The notes beneath the pieces are model-generated. The model did not search any database, was not told the origin of the DNA, and was given only the letters and a program-made list of their open reading frames with translations. This document shows, in pieces, positions 37,376 to 50,590 of a stretch of DNA of 64,000 bases. Numbering within the stretch: the stretch's first letter is position 1; each line of letters begins with the position of its first letter. The stretch is taken from the NCBI RefSeq assembly GCF_042242105.1, contig NC_092022.1:10598001-10662000 (forward strand), given 5' to 3'. Position numbers and translations under genes: made by a program. This DNA comes from Pempheris klunzingeri (Eukaryota > Chordata > Actinopteri > Acropomatiformes > Pempheridae).

Positions 37376-40300
37376 TGATTACAAACAGTATATACAGTCA
37401 AGATGTCTCTACCTGCACTAAAACATTAGAATGCTTTCTTTATGCATAAGAAACAGTTGTGATCACCTAGGGGGTCACCTTTTTATTTGCTTCTCATACT
37501 TCTGTTCTTTTCTCCACATGAACGCATGATTTGTACTCGTCTTTCTAAATATAAGATTCTTATAGTGGCCTTTTTTGTACTGCAAAGATCTCAGTATTTC
37601 TTCAGCCACTGGAGAATTGATTCCCCTCAGCTGGATGTGTCTTCACCTCCCCTGACAAAGAACCTCCTCAGTGTGTGCTCCATTATTCACAGCCCAGAGC
37701 TGAATAAATAAAGGCACACAGTAAACACCCATGATCCAATGATGCAACGGGACACTTGTCTTAGAAAAGCCAAAGGACATTCCGTCCAATTCTTTCACGC
37801 TCTGCCACCCTCCCTTCTCTTCCCATCAGTGATCTCTCCTTTCAGTGTCTCCTCTCCTTCCCTCCCCTGCTCCACCAAAGCCTCGCAGAAGCCACCCTCC
37901 ATCCTGCTCATGAAACGGCCACTTGCTTCATGGTTTGGAGGACATTCAGTCAGAATTTGAAGGGAGGGTGCAGCATATTTATGATTTCAGACTCCTCAAT
38001 CTCCTTTGGGTTATGACTCCAGAGGTATAGCCACTCACAGTGTCTCAGTTACACCACTCCCTTCCTGTATCATATGGCACTCACCTCATTATAATGTAAT
38101 GTTTCCATATCTAGCTCATTGAGGTTTTGGGGAAAATGATCCACCATAAATTCAAGCACAGTGAAAAAAAGCATCCCGTCACTCTGTTCTTGCAGTGTAA
38201 TTCAAACTGTGCTACTGTGCTATGTTTTGGTATGATAATAACTCTGCTTCTTGTCTCTAAAATTAAGAAAAATGTGTGTCTCAACACGGCGCCATCATCG
38301 TCTGGTATAAAAACATATTCAGGACTGCACCCTGTTACTTCCATGCGTGCTTTCCTTAGCCTCATTACAGCACTCCACTCCAAATGCAGATGCAATTTTC
38401 TGTCTCCCCTGGAGCACAATCACTGCCATTTGACTGGAGAGCTGTAGAGAAGACCTCATCATCCAGGCCTGATGCACCACTAGTGGCCACAGACACAGGC
38501 ACTGAGAACTAAAAAGTGAGAAGAGAAAAAAAAACCCAAGTGCTCAGCAAATAAGCACTGCAGGTCAGTGCTTTAACCTGTCCACTCTGGGTTGATGGGC
38601 TCTTACCAGATATAACAAGAGGGACTCCGGGATGTGCCCAGTCTTAGTCATTTGCGGGGGACAGTAGTGAGTCCTCTCTGCAAAGTAATGGGCTCTGTGT
38701 CGACTGCTGCTGCCTCGTCGGCTGCATCTCTCTCCCAAAATGGCTCCAGAGCAGGGAGTTATAAGACACGCTGAGTCAAAAACTGAACACGAGGAGAAAA
38801 CACAGAAGCACATGGGGGCTGTGTGCTGAATACTCGATGTACTGTGGGCTAAAGCTGCTGCTGTCATTTTTAACCAGCAGCACATACATCTTTATCACAA
38901 GCCATATTTAAATCCTTGACACAGGAAGCCAAACATTTGCAAGGCAGTGAGTCACTGACTAGTCTTTTCCTGCCGTATCCAGGGGACCTCATCTTATTGG
39001 CCGAGTGCAGGGGCACGGCTCTTATTGCAAAGACAGAGGATTATTGTTGTTTTCCCACACAGCTAATTAGAAGAGAATCATCTGTTTCCTTTGGGAACAG
39101 CCAGCATGCATCAACTTCTTTATCTTTGCCCTAGAGAGCGGATTAACAAGTATTAGAAATACAGAATGGGAAATGCCATGTCCTCACTCCCATTCTCTCT
39201 CTATTCAGAATATGAACAAACCAATATTATAGCCTCTGTTTCATCTGTCCTTATTGTCCATTTGGTTGCATATCTATTTTTTTCCCAGATACAGTTTTAA
39301 ATAGATCTGTGATGATTCCTTGACAGTTTCACCTGAAAGAGGCTATTATGTCCAGTTATGACAGCAAGGCTTGTAACTCCATTAGTGGCAGGTTTAATTA
39401 GTAAGTGAAAACAATGTATGTCATGCTTCGTGATTACATCCATTGTTAATGTTCTCAGTATAGGCTGACACCTGCAGCCCTCACTCCATGATTTAGAGGA
39501 GTGGTCTCCGCCATTTAAAGTGCACATGGCTGAAGCGCAGCCTGTTGCTAAGCAATGGGAGAATAAGATATGCCAAGATTACAAACAGCTTTGCTTTTAT
39601 TGAAGCATGTGCCATCCATGTGGGCTTTTTCTCAGAGATATGATTGTTGAGTGACCTTGTTTCATCCCGGCACTTCTGATCAAACACAAAACTGAAGGTG
39701 TTGCCATGGAAACCAAGAGCAGTGCAGACGTAGGCTAAACAAAGATTACGGTTCAATTTTTTTCCTTTGGTTCTTTTTCCTCTCCCGGGACTTTTTTTGA
39801 GCCAGAGGTAAGTGATACTGCAAGGGCAAGTTGACCACTGATGAGCTAAATACCTCACTTAGCTACGGTTACCTGCGTCACACACACTCACGATCTGACT
39901 GATTTATTTAGATCTAATACATTATTAACAACGTCTTTGGTGCAAGATGTCCTAGTGTTTACCTGCATGATCAACACCAGATGTAAAAAGATTACACTTC
40001 GGCCCATTAACACCTTTAAGTGAGAAAATGAACCATAAATTCATCTGGAGGCAGTTTTAGATGTTTAGAAAACAGTTTAGAGGTTCATCATTGTTTGTGC
40101 TCACAAACTATTCGGTATTTTACATTTCAATTATTTAAAGCAGCTTTTTTCAATATTTTACAGTAACTGTGTTCAAAATGACAATAAGAAAACCATCTGA
40201 CATTGTTAAAGGAGTTGCTGACCCCACGTTGAACCCACAGAGAATTATTCCTTGAATCTGCAGCTCCCCTCAGCTTTATAATAAAGCCCCACTGAACACA

Positions 40301-40609
40301 GCACAAGGTGAAGGTCACCTCTATTCATTTGCTATGGGACGTGAACAATTTGCTTTGCGATTTAGGGTGAAATAAGCGTGAAGCTTATCATTATAAGCTC
40401 TGCTGTGATTTACAGAAAAAATGTCAAAGAATAAATGACAAGGTGGTGAAGGAAGTTTAGTCTTAACTTCTTTTCAATAGATGTCTGTGGAGGGGACAAA
40501 CCCTCTTTTGTGTGCTCCTTGTTATGGAGATTAATAACGAGATTCAGCTCATTGTTTAACATCTGGCCCTTAACTTTACTGTTTTGGGTTGGCCCACACT
40601 GCACTACCT

Positions 40610-40910
40610 GTGGGTAACTACCTACACACTATGTACACAGTTATGGTTAGCTGGTGAACTTAGTGAAGTATTTAGTTGCTTAAGAACCAGATATTTTCCT
40701 CAGGAGTGGGTGGAGACCAAAAACAGAGCTAAATGGGAAGAGTGATCGTCAGGCTGCCAGAAACATGACTCCGAATTAATGACAATGTTAATCTGTATCT
40801 GCTGAGTGTGTAAATAAGCAGCTGTTTGCCAACAAATTCCTATATCAACTTAAAAGGATATGTTGATGGTTTCCGCTGCCCCCAAGTGGGCAAGAAATCA
40901 GTTATTGTAG
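40610..40910 (+). repeat. Interspersed teleost repeat (family A), copy 3
   Basis: Contains CCAGATATTTTCCTCAGGAG, GGTGGAGACCAAAAACAGAG and CAGAAACATGACTCCGAATT, then CTGCCCCCAAGTGGGC. Same family as 10320-10990 and 35110-35600. Confidence 0.65.
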
Positions 40911-43779
40911 GTTCAAAAAGATGTTAACAAATGCAATGAGGCAATTAGATTAATCACATGTATGGGCCAAAATGAACCTTATTTTGTGCCTTGTTGTGGA
41001 CCCGGCTACAGGTCTAACCCGTGCAGCCAGCACGGAGTCTAGTTGGATCTAATTGTGTATGTTGTGTAAACCATCTCATCATGTCAACCATGTCATCTCG
41101 GAGACAAGAGTGTGTGTTTACAGTGTCAGCAGAGAAGCCAGGTGGAGCACAGAAAGAGCATGCTGTATGTAAACATCATTTACATCAGGCTTTGGAAAAG
41201 AAAAGAATCCTCCCAGGCGTGGTGCGAGGTTTACAGCTTTCAGAGCTGAGTCTGTTCTAACTTGTTGTAATTTTATGAAATATAATCGGGTCATTTCAGG
41301 CAACGATTATTAATAGTTAAATATCATTAAGGAGTAGTGGAGTCAGGGATTACAGCCTGCCTTGATGAACAGTGCTGCAGAGAAAAACAGAGGTTCTGTC
41401 ACATTTTTAAATACTTGAATGAATGAATAGGAAAGTGCATTTGGTAACTGATGCTCATCTGTCAGTTCCTGTGTTTACAGAAAAGCACTGATTTCTTTGT
41501 TTATTTATTTTTTTCAGCGATCAAGACATTGATCCGTGCCACAATCCCCATCTGAGCAGGTACACGGAGATTAACAAGAGAAGGCAAGGCCACCTCAGAT
41601 TGGCCTCAGAGCCAAAACAGTCAACGAAAGGCCGCAGGCAGTTGCCAGGCAACACTATCCCTATCTCAGCAGGAAGTGAAGTCGAACAAAACATTAATCA
41701 CTTTCAGCTCCATCTCACAAGAGTCACATTGCTACCATGCTCCGGTCAGACAGAGGTTTTACACTACGTTCAGTCACACTGGTTCATATCTATATTTCCT
41801 GGCATTTTACATGAGACTTAGTGAGAAAAAAGCAGGTATATTTACATAATTAATGGGATACATTTGTGAGAATTAATATCACATTATTCCATTTTGGTCC
41901 CATTTTATTCTTCAACTCAAGTCTCAGTCCAACATATGAGGACGTTTTCTGTCTCATCAGGATTTGTTTTTAGATTGGATACAAATTTATCTTGTTACAA
42001 AGGATTTATTTTGTGCTTGGAGAATTTATTTGGCACCAGTTTTCCTTAAAGCAAATCATGAGGGATGTGTGCATGCAGTTCAGTCAGCTTCAAATCTGTT
42101 TGTTTCACCTGCCAAAGCAAAGCTTTTCAAGGCAACTCCAACTCCAACAGAGTTTCTGCAGTTATATCTACCCTTTCATTCTTGTCTGCCTCACACAGGT
42201 GGGACCCAGCCATGCACCAAGACAAAGAAAGCTTAAACTTATTGTCTGCTAAACGGGTGAAATCCAGGTTACATTCAAAGCACAGTAAAACACAAAAGGT
42301 ACAATATGGGCTCTCCTTTTTCTGCCATGTATAACCCTTCTCTTAGTCAAATAAATTTGAAATGAGGATTAGACCAGCAAAATGACAGAGACACAATTCA
42401 AAATGACCCTATTTCCATTTAGCCACAGCCCTGATCAGCGGGTCCTGATATATGTCATGGATTGCAACCATTCATATCTAATTTTATAATGAGGTAATAA
42501 TTCATATGACAGTAAAATTATCCTGTGTCCCCTGCTGCTATAATCTTCATTTATTAAAGGATTTCTGGTGGCATTCTGAGTAGGAGGCTACGCTGGTGTA
42601 GCAGCTTTTTGGCAAAGCACAGGCTCTCACAGCTTTGCCAAAGCCAGACTCGCTGCTGCAGATCTGTGAATTGAGGAAAACCAGAAAAGAAAAAAAAAAA
42701 TCAAAAAGCAGCATGTGGGTGGATTCAGTTGAGTAAAAAATGACAAGGTTTTCCCCGCTCAGTCGGCACTCATAAACAGACCTAATCAAATACACAAACA
42801 GAGTCGGCACAGTGAGCAAGAATGGCACGAGCTATGTGAGGATATCATTGTTGGAAAACAGGACGGGTCGGTGGCTGCATGCCCACCCAAAGCACTCAGC
42901 CACAAAATAATGAACGGATGGAAATATTAATGCTTGTACGTGTTACCGGGCTTAAATACCCACAGGATGTAGTTTAAGGAGTAGTTTATGTCTCTCAAGT
43001 TTTAAGGGGCCTTAAAGTTTAAAAGTTTAGTCTAGTTTAGTTTAAACCAAGTTACAAATGAGTGAAGGGTTCACATATACCTGAATGTCCATGAGTGTAT
43101 TTTTGTGTATGTGTAAGTGATGTTCACTGCAATAATGAGGCACTTGTCTTGTTTGTCAAATCTTGTTCTGCCAAAATTACTTTATACCCTCACAGAAATT
43201 CAAGGAGGGGGATCGCTTATCTATCACATTTGATTGATTATGACACTTTTGTTTTTAATAGTTTGACCTCCAGTAAGGATGGTGCTGGGGGACAGATCAA
43301 AAGGTCACCAAGATGACTGTTAACAGTCCTGGGAACATAAATGTGCACAGCAAAACGTGTGGCAATCTCCCCATTAGGTTGCTGTATTGGATCAAAGGCA
43401 TAGCTACTGCTCACTGATCATAATAGATCATAATAATAATGATGATGTAAAACTACTATACAAGTCACCTGTTATCCTGCAGACATACAGCTATTTTAAA
43501 CCTTTAACCTTTACCACTGGTAATATTGTATTTTCTTGGCTGGTTCGACCTCTCTATTTGATCCATCTCAGCCCCCTGGTGGGTTTTCAGTCTCTGCGGC
43601 GCATCTTTGGTTTCGGTAAACAGCGCCTTCTGGGTTTGAGCGCACCATCTCTGCCGAAAAACACGTCCACCACTGCAGCAGCAGCACTGACAGCTGTAGG
43701 CCCATGGGGAGCCACAGGGAAGCTGTCAGCAACAGACTTAATTATCTGCTGATGAGCCCCGATAATTATCGCTAATTAT

Positions 43780-44105
43780 CTGCAAAGGACGAACGTGCGA
43801 CGGTCGTGTGTTTACAGAGCAATATGTTCCGTTAAAGGCAAAGACAACCTGATTACACACAGTCGCTTGTGGATGTCTCAGTAGTTAAAAGGACGTGTGT
43901 TGTCTGCTCTTTACGTAATCGTTTTTGCGTAATTTTGCACCGGGTATTGGATGCAGCGTGGACCAGCTCTGTCTCCAGAGCTCTCCCTCCTCCTTGCATC
44001 CGTTGTTGTCCTCAACAGCAGACACACGGACTCATTCAGACGGGGACTATCTGCGCGCGAGGAGCTGTTTTAATGAGAGCCAACATCGCTGCATCCCGGT
44101 TGAAG
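43780..44105 (+). promoter_or_regulatory. amigo1: Candidate amigo1 promoter and non-coding first exon
   Basis: CpG-containing stretch (GACGAACGTGCGACGGTCGT, CTGCGCGCGAGG) ending in a good donor, GTTGAAG|GTAGGTGG, at 44105/44106. The acceptor TTTTTTTTCAG at 45376 lies 103 bases before the amigo1 start codon. AMIGO1 in mammals also has its ORF in a single exon after an upstream non-coding exon. The 5' boundary is approximate. Confidence 0.5.
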
Positions 44106-44344
44106 GTAGGTGGCTCCCTCGGTTTTCTTCTTCGTCTCCTTCGGCTCACGTTTCCATGTTGTGCTCGTTTGTTTTCGAACAGATTGGTGCAATGCAACGT
44201 TTGCACAGCTCTTCCACAAACGGACAGGGACACTTCAGAACATGACATAACCTAAACATTTGCATGGTTTCATCTTTTGCTCTTTTCTATTTGGCTGTTT
44301 TCTTTTATGTGTGTATTTATTGTTCAATGTTCAGATTTTCTGCG

Positions 44345-44410
44345 TCTCAGAGAGATAAAGAGGGAGGGAGAGAGGGAAGGGAAGGGAAGGGAAGGGAAGG
44401 GGGGGGGGGT
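44345..44410 (+). repeat. G-rich (GGGAA)n tract and poly-G
   Basis: Tandem GGGAA units end in ten or more consecutive G. It has well over four closely spaced G-triplets, so it fits the G-quadruplex pattern. It lies in the presumed amigo1 intron, about 250 bases after the putative first exon. Confidence 0.85.
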
Positions 44411-44602
44411 GTAGTGGGAAGAGGAAGAAAATCAATGCATGTCTTCCCGGGGTGTGTATGCACATGGGTGAGCGTGAGTACCGGGCGTGAGTACCGCATT
44501 GTGCAAAGCTGCAGGGGAAAGTTTGTACTGTACACAATGTATGCGTGAGGAAGCCTGAGAGACAGTGGCCACTGTCCATGATACTGCATGTTCACATGGG
44601 TG

Positions 44603-44800
44603 CAGAGGTGGGAACTGGGGGCATTTACTCAAGTACCGTGCAATATGCACAATACAGATACTGAGGCCTAACATGAATATTTCCATTCTGGCATTTGAGA
44701 GAGAGATATTGCAGTCAATCCATACTGTGCATTCATTGGAGGCTGTACCTGTACACTCCTATTACTATATGTATGTTAAAGTGTATATAACATTAAAATA
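44603..44800 (+). repeat. Interspersed teleost repeat (family B), 5' fragment
   Basis: Starts GCAGAGGTGGGAACTGGGGG, then CATTTACTCAAGTACCGTGC and AACATGAATATTTCCATTCT, resembling the 5' part of the family seen at 37165-37375. It lies in the presumed amigo1 intron. Confidence 0.5.
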
Positions 44801-45254
44801 CTAGTTAGAAAGGGACCGTTCTTCTCAATGAAAACACCACCTATCTTTGTTAGTTTTTATTTATTCATGAAAATGCAGGTATATTAATAAAAAATGTACC
44901 TTTAGATGAAATATAAGCATTCACATTTGTCTCAAGGGATCATAATTGAGGATCTTCACATGTTTTACACCTGTTCTTAGAGACATTACACATGTAAATG
45001 AACATTTAACAGCATCTGAAACAGCAGCATCAGCATCAGTTAGCTGGTGTTTGTCTGTGTGGGAGTGACAGTAAGTTCATGTGTTTTGAACTGTGGTGAT
45101 GGTGATGGGGAGGTTGTGGCTCTTCTGTTTACATTTGTGTCACAAATTGTGTCTTTAAATGAAGAACTTTTCATTGTGGTATTGTTGGGTCTTTAATAGT
45201 TTCCCTCCAGGCCATTAGTCTATATACACCTGTCTAACAAGGATTTGTTTTTGC

Positions 45255-45307
<53 letters not shown>
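45255..45307. repeat. (ATCT)13 tetranucleotide repeat
   Basis: Thirteen or so pure ATCT units just upstream of the amigo1 coding exon acceptor. Confidence 0.95.
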
Positions 45308-45376
45308 ATAGAATGTGTACTTCTGTCTAGTAATGATATCGGTTTATCATTTTGTTGTTTTCTGCTTTTTTTTCAG

Positions 45377-45479
45377 CCATCAATCAGCAATGTCTGGGAA
45401 TACTCCAGCTGCTCTCCCATGCTGTTCTCTGAGAATGGGATCGTAGTAAATCTTTCTGGGATTTAGATCAACTGCTAGC
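45377..45479 (+). other. amigo1: amigo1 5' UTR of the coding exon
   Basis: Starts after a strong polypyrimidine-AG acceptor (CTTTTTTTTCAG ending at 45376) and runs to the start codon. Its context is AGCATGT, with the favoured A at -3. Confidence 0.55.
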
Positions 45480-47018
45480 ATGTTGCAGCCTTCCATCAGA
45501 ACGGGTGACGGCCTGTTGGAAACATTACCTCATTGGAGCAAGGGCTGGGGATGGGCCCTCTCCCTCACCCTCTGCATGGCTCTCCTCTGGCTTCCAGGGG
45601 CAGAGGGATCAACCCTAAACTGCCATAAGACATGCATCTGCGCCTCAAACATAGTGAGCTGCTCCAAGATGAATCTGACCAGCGTCCCGACAGGTCTGCC
45701 GCTCTATACTGCTGTGCTGGATCTCAGCTATAATGAGATTACACGGCTGCGGTCCGAGTGGACCCCAGTCAAGCTTCTGAAGCTCCATAACCTCCTCCTC
45801 AGCCATAATGGTCTCCACTTCCTGTCTTCAGAGGCGTTTGTATATGTGAAGCACCTGCGCTACTTGGACCTGTCCTCTAACAACTTGCGGCAGCTGGATG
45901 AGTTCATCTTTGAGCCTTTGGTCAATCTGGAGGTCCTCTTGCTGTACAATAACCAAATTTCCCAGATTGACCGCTCAGCCTTTGTTGGCGTGATCAACCT
46001 TCAGAAGTTGTACCTTAGCCAGAACCAAATCTCCCGCTTCCCTGCAGAGTTGGTCAAGGAAAAGTCTCGACTGGAGAAACTGAGCCTCCTGGATGTGTCC
46101 TCCAACAAGATCAAGATGTTACCCATCGATGAGCTCCAGGCGCTGCCTGCCTGGATTAAAAATGGCCTCTACTTCCACAATAACCCTCTGCTGTGTCACT
46201 GTGATCTCTACACACTCCTAGCCCACTGGTACATTCGAAAGCTCAACTCTGCTGTGGACTTTAAAGATGACTACACATGTGTTCTGCCTGGCCCGCAAAA
46301 AGCACAAGTGGGTGTTTTTGATCTCAGCGGTGATAATATGAACTGCAGCACATTCAAAGAGGCAGATGAGGAGGCTTTTCTGGAGCAAACGCTGATCCTG
46401 GGCTGTGACACCAAACAAAGAGACATGTTAAAGACCTGGATGATGCCTGGTAATGTGGTGGTGACACCCGCAAGCAACCAGACAGCCAAAGTTTTGCCAG
46501 ATGGAAGTCTGCAGATTAGTCCAGTGAGGCCTGATGACTCTGGGATCTACACTTGCTTTGCAATGAGCGAGGCCTTCAATGAGACAATCTATGTGGTGCT
46601 GAAGGTTCACAACTTCACCATGCATGGGGGTGGGGAGACCCTGAACACAGCGTACACCACCTTGGTGGGCTGTCTGGCCAGTGTGGTGCTGGTGCTCATG
46701 TATCTTTACCTGACACCATGTCGCTGCTTCTGCTGCCCGGGTAAGGGTAAGGCTCGGGGCGAGGACAGCATTCACTCGTCCATGCTCAGTGTGACACCTA
46801 CCCACGAGGACCCAGCGCTCAAGGCAGAGCTGAACAGGCACGTGGCGTTCATTGACTCTAAGGACTTGCAGGGCCAGAATGGCAAGCTGAACCCCAATGG
46901 GGATGAGGATGACGATGATCTGGAAGCAGAGGCAGGTTCTCTCATGAAGGGGAAGCGGAAGAAGTCAGTAGCAGAGTCCATCAGCTCCGTCTTTTCAGAC
47001 ACACCCATGGTGGTGTGA
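45480..47018 (+). CDS. amigo1: Amphoterin-induced gene and ORF 1, LRR/Ig adhesion protein
   Basis: Complete 512-residue single-exon gene for a type I neuronal adhesion protein; in mammals it promotes neurite growth and acts as an auxiliary partner of Kv2.1 channels. Order: extended N-terminus and hydrophobic signal segment (about 24-43); LRR N-cap cysteines C48, C52, C54, C61; six or so leucine-rich repeats (about 75-220), including LDLSSNNLRQLDEF and KLYLSQNQISRFP; LRR C-cap around LPAWIKNGLYFHNNPLLCHC with C239, C241, C267 and C289; one Ig domain with C309, W320 and YTC at 357-359; the juxtamembrane KVHNFT and TLNTAYTTLVGCLASVVLVL transmembrane region (about 388-411); cytoplasmic CRCFCC; terminal SVFSDTPMVV, near-identical to the AMIGO1 end. 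Human AMIGO1 is 493 residues. The tail has an acidic DEDDDD run (475-480). The N-terminus before the signal segment is longer than usual, so translation might begin at Met32. It is divergent from gpr61 and convergent with atxn7l2. Confidence 0.97.
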   Translation: MLQPSIRTGDGLLETLPHWSKGWGWALSLTLCMALLWLPGAEGSTLNCHKTCICASNIVSCSKMNLTSVPTGLPLYTAVLDLSYNEITRLRSEWTPVKLLKLHNLLLSHNGLHFLSSEAFVYVKHLRYLDLSSNNLRQLDEFIFEPLVNLEVLLLYNNQISQIDRSAFVGVINLQKLYLSQNQISRFPAELVKEKSRLEKLSLLDVSSNKIKMLPIDELQALPAWIKNGLYFHNNPLLCHCDLYTLLAHWYIRKLNSAVDFKDDYTCVLPGPQKAQVGVFDLSGDNMNCSTFKEADEEAFLEQTLILGCDTKQRDMLKTWMMPGNVVVTPASNQTAKVLPDGSLQISPVRPDDSGIYTCFAMSEAFNETIYVVLKVHNFTMHGGGETLNTAYTTLVGCLASVVLVLMYLYLTPCRCFCCPGKGKARGEDSIHSSMLSVTPTHEDPALKAELNRHVAFIDSKDLQGQNGKLNPNGDEDDDDLEAEAGSLMKGKRKKSVAESISSVFSDTPMVV

Positions 47019-50000
47019 GATGAGACTGGCAAAGACAATGGATGCCACATGACTGGATGTATGTGGAGCAACGTGAGCCATGATTTAGTTCATGTAAACT
47101 GTGACTGTGACTTTGTGGGAGGAAACAGAGGAAGGATGTTCATCTGTAGTTGCAGGCAAGTGGAAAAAAGGATTTCAAAGGGAGTAAAAAACTGTCTTGT
47201 TGTCGACAAGGACAATAAGTCGGACTTTTCCAGCATTTTAATTTGTAGCACTTAATATTCATACTGTGAAGGGATGGCAGCGTACATGAACAATGGAAAC
47301 TACTGAAGTCTTAGGAGAGTAAACAGTAGATGATACATTGTTGGTATCAGCACTCAGGAAGTGATTCATTAAACTGCTAAAGTGTGAGAAATACATATAA
47401 TACAATGCACAGGTTGAAATTAGATATAAAAAAAAGTATATACATTGAAACCATGGCTGGCTCATGATTATATTTAAGGACTAGTATAGATGGCATCTTA
47501 AGTAAACATGAGAACATAGATACATTTACCCCTCCTCTGTCAATATAAAGACAGACATAGATAGACAGGCTGCCGTCACCAGGCTATGAATACATCTGTC
47601 ATTAGCCTTGAGTCATCTATACAGAAACGGCACACCATAAACCCACATTATATGAGGTCCCAGACTGATCTGTGTGAGTGGGATGAAGGAAATGGGGATT
47701 CATCAGATGTTTAGTAGTTTGTATTGAGAAAGCAGTAGCACAAACTTTATATTAAGAGGCCATCACTGGTCATTTTGATCCTACGTCATAGTTAGTTGCA
47801 CTCGGATATAGTTCATCAGCTTGATCGTTACTCGTATTCATAGTCATGCTTCATATGTGTAGAGATATAGGAGAGACCTATTTGTTCTTGCTATGATATG
47901 AAATAGTTGAATATATGAAAACAGCTTGAGGCAGGTTATTGTTTAGAAATGCATCACAATAGTCTCCTCGTAGTTAATGTATATCTAAAGTTTAACTTTT
48001 GAAGCCTTACACACATAAAGATAATGCAGCAGATACACATTAGGTGCATAATTTGTCTTGATTGATTATCAATGTATTGTTTCAGTTCATACACACACAC
48101 AGGGTCCTTACGAGGACAAACAGGCTTCTGTTTATTGTCCAGTGAGGCACCACTTATGCAGAGTTTGACTGTTCCTCTTGGCCAAGTCACAGTCATTTAT
48201 TCCTCTCTGCCTCACTAGTAGGAAGTTAAATGCCAAGCCAATGCTAAAAGCTGCCAGCTTGAGAATATTTTATTTTTTCCTCTACATACAATTTGCACCT
48301 TACACAAAACCCTGAAATATTTAAAATACATTAGTAAAAAAAAAAAAACATGAACTATGGTGTATCTCATAAATTGTAGATTTAAGTATTTGAACTTTGC
48401 TTACTTTGCTTGGTCATTCAGTGTCACACTGATTTGAAATGAAGCTGTTTTGCCCTGTGGTAGGAAGAAAAAGCTATATGTTGTATTAGGAAGTAAAGAT
48501 TAGAGTCTGGCCCGTAAAACAAAAATGAAATAATAATATAAACCTAGAGTGTCCTCCAGAAGATTAAGCTCATGAATAGAGATGATGAGGCTGTACATTA
48601 CGTGACAGGGGAGACATGATTTTAGAAGAAACCTCGTCTACCTTCAGAAGATCCCTTGGTTTTCATAATTAGAATTGAATCTATTGTGAATTTGACTTAC
48701 CATGCAAGACAACTGATATGCCGTGCATATTTCATTCTTAACAAGAAAGAGTGATTTCATTAAACTGAGCAGTGTTTGTGTCATAATACGACAAGGCTAG
48801 CCCAGCGTAAATGCTAATTGCATCTTTTGATGGGACGCAGCTTCCCTCTGCTTTCCATGTCTTTGTCTCTCTGAGCAGATAGGTGTGTTATCATGAGTCA
48901 CAGCAACACATAGCCATTCTCTCTGGCTCGCTGTACACTGACAGCCTCAATTCAGCCCAGATGTGTTTGCTTTGTTTGTGTACCTCTGTCATTACCAGGC
49001 TGCCCTCTCCTCGATTCAAAAGCAGTCATTCAACCAGGCAATGAATGTGATACCCTTTAAGTAGTCGGTAATTTGTTTATGAGGGAAATGCCTAGATCTT
49101 TCATTGAACACTTGCTCTTCTGCTAAGCCATGTTTTTGGAAAGTCTAATGTTAGAATGTAATGTTTGAAGCTTTTCCAGTTCAACAAATGCCCCCCTATA
49201 TATAACGTATAAGAAAATCACATCCACCTTGCAATGAAATGTAAGTGTTGTTCTCAAACGTTGAGATGCACACATGTCTGGGTGCATTAGGGTTTTACGC
49301 AAAATTGAAATTATATTCACAGTTGCAGTGCGCACCACAGCATCTCCTGTGTGGGTGAAAAAGGAAGTCACACTTATCAGAGAGGTGGTGTGTGAATCAT
49401 CCCTTTCCTCACACATAGGAATACCTGGTGGAGAAATAGAGAGCAGCAAAAATACCACAAGACGCGCTTAAATAAAGCCACATTTGGCACTACTGCAGAC
49501 CGGTTGGTGTTGGTGAAGAAGCTGTCCCATTTTTAGGGATTCAGGCTCTACAATTTTTTCCCCTAGAACTGAAATATATGTGCTGTTCCCTGCTTTATCA
49601 TTGTGGGATCAGTTAAAACCCCTCGAATTTCAAGGCCAGGCCACCCAAGGCAGAATGAGAAGCCGAGAAACTGGACACCAGTCACAGATTCTGAAACGGC
49701 TAAAACTAAAAATCATACGTAAGATATTACAGCTGTTGAATGGCACACATTCAAGCAGCAGATCATCAAGGAATAGCACGTGTTTTCACCGCAGTAACCC
49801 AGTTAAATCTGCCTCTGCTATTGGGTTGTCACTCTAATTAAAAGTTCTGTACAGAGAAAGTAAGAGGAGAAGAATGGCTTTGTTCTATCCAAAGCAAACC
49901 GGCCTTCCTATATATATCTATATATACAGTATATATATGTATTAAGACTCACTTTTCTGTGTTCAGTATTGATTAGTTGTGTACTGCTATGTTCTACCAA

Positions 50001-50590
50001 TGTACTGACTGTATTCTTGTGTAATCTGATGTTGTTGATCATTTTGCACTTCGTCTGCCGCTGTGTTACTGTTAGTTATTTCAACATTCAAGTCTTGACA
50101 TATATGTTTATTTTTTAAGTGGGGTGGGGTTTAGTTTTTTATTGAAATAGGATGTATTTTACACTTGACTCTGCTGAAGATTATGGTTAAACAAAATAGA
50201 TATATGGAACGTGTATTTAAAAACTGCAAAGGACGAGTGCCAGTTTTGAAATCACTGAACATGATCCATCCTAATGGGCAGTGAGTATGTAGCCGGCAGT
50301 TATTCTCAGTCAGTATTTGACTTTGGTCATAAAGCCATAAGGAATTCAAGGAGAAGGGAGAGCGCTTTATCAGAGTGGTCAGGCGGTGTGGGGAGTTGTA
50401 GGAAGGTGGGCGCTCTCTCCATCAAAAGCAACAACTTTTCTATCTATAAGAGAAGTCCATGAATATTTTTTATAAAAGCCATGGATGTAGGAAAATCAAG
50501 AGGTCTCTCTACCCCCACCACTGAATTACTGAAACACTTGGGTTTGAATGGATTTGAAGACGGAGGGTAAATAAATCTTCTCAGGACTGT
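47019..50590 (+). other. amigo1: Probable long amigo1 3' UTR
   Basis: No coding sequence recognised after the stop. AATAAA signals occur at 49471-49476 and 50570-50575, followed by a change to ordinary AT-rich spacer. A long 3' UTR is expected for this gene, but the true end cannot be fixed without transcript data. Confidence 0.4.

Larger units (their letters stand above)
24550..43860. other. gpr61-amigo1 divergent spacer
   Basis: About 19 kb without a recognised protein-coding gene, between two divergently transcribed genes. It contains the repeat copies, L2 tail and microsatellites listed separately. The remaining unique stretches (for example 34400-35000, 36600-37080 and 38900-39900) have no splice-flanked coding sequence that I can identify. 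Regulatory elements are plausible but cannot be shown from one sequence. Confidence 0.6.

Noticed and set aside
39493..39858. 121-codon minus-strand ORF
   Set aside because: No recognisable domain or homologue, and no transcript signals; chance open frame in the spacer.
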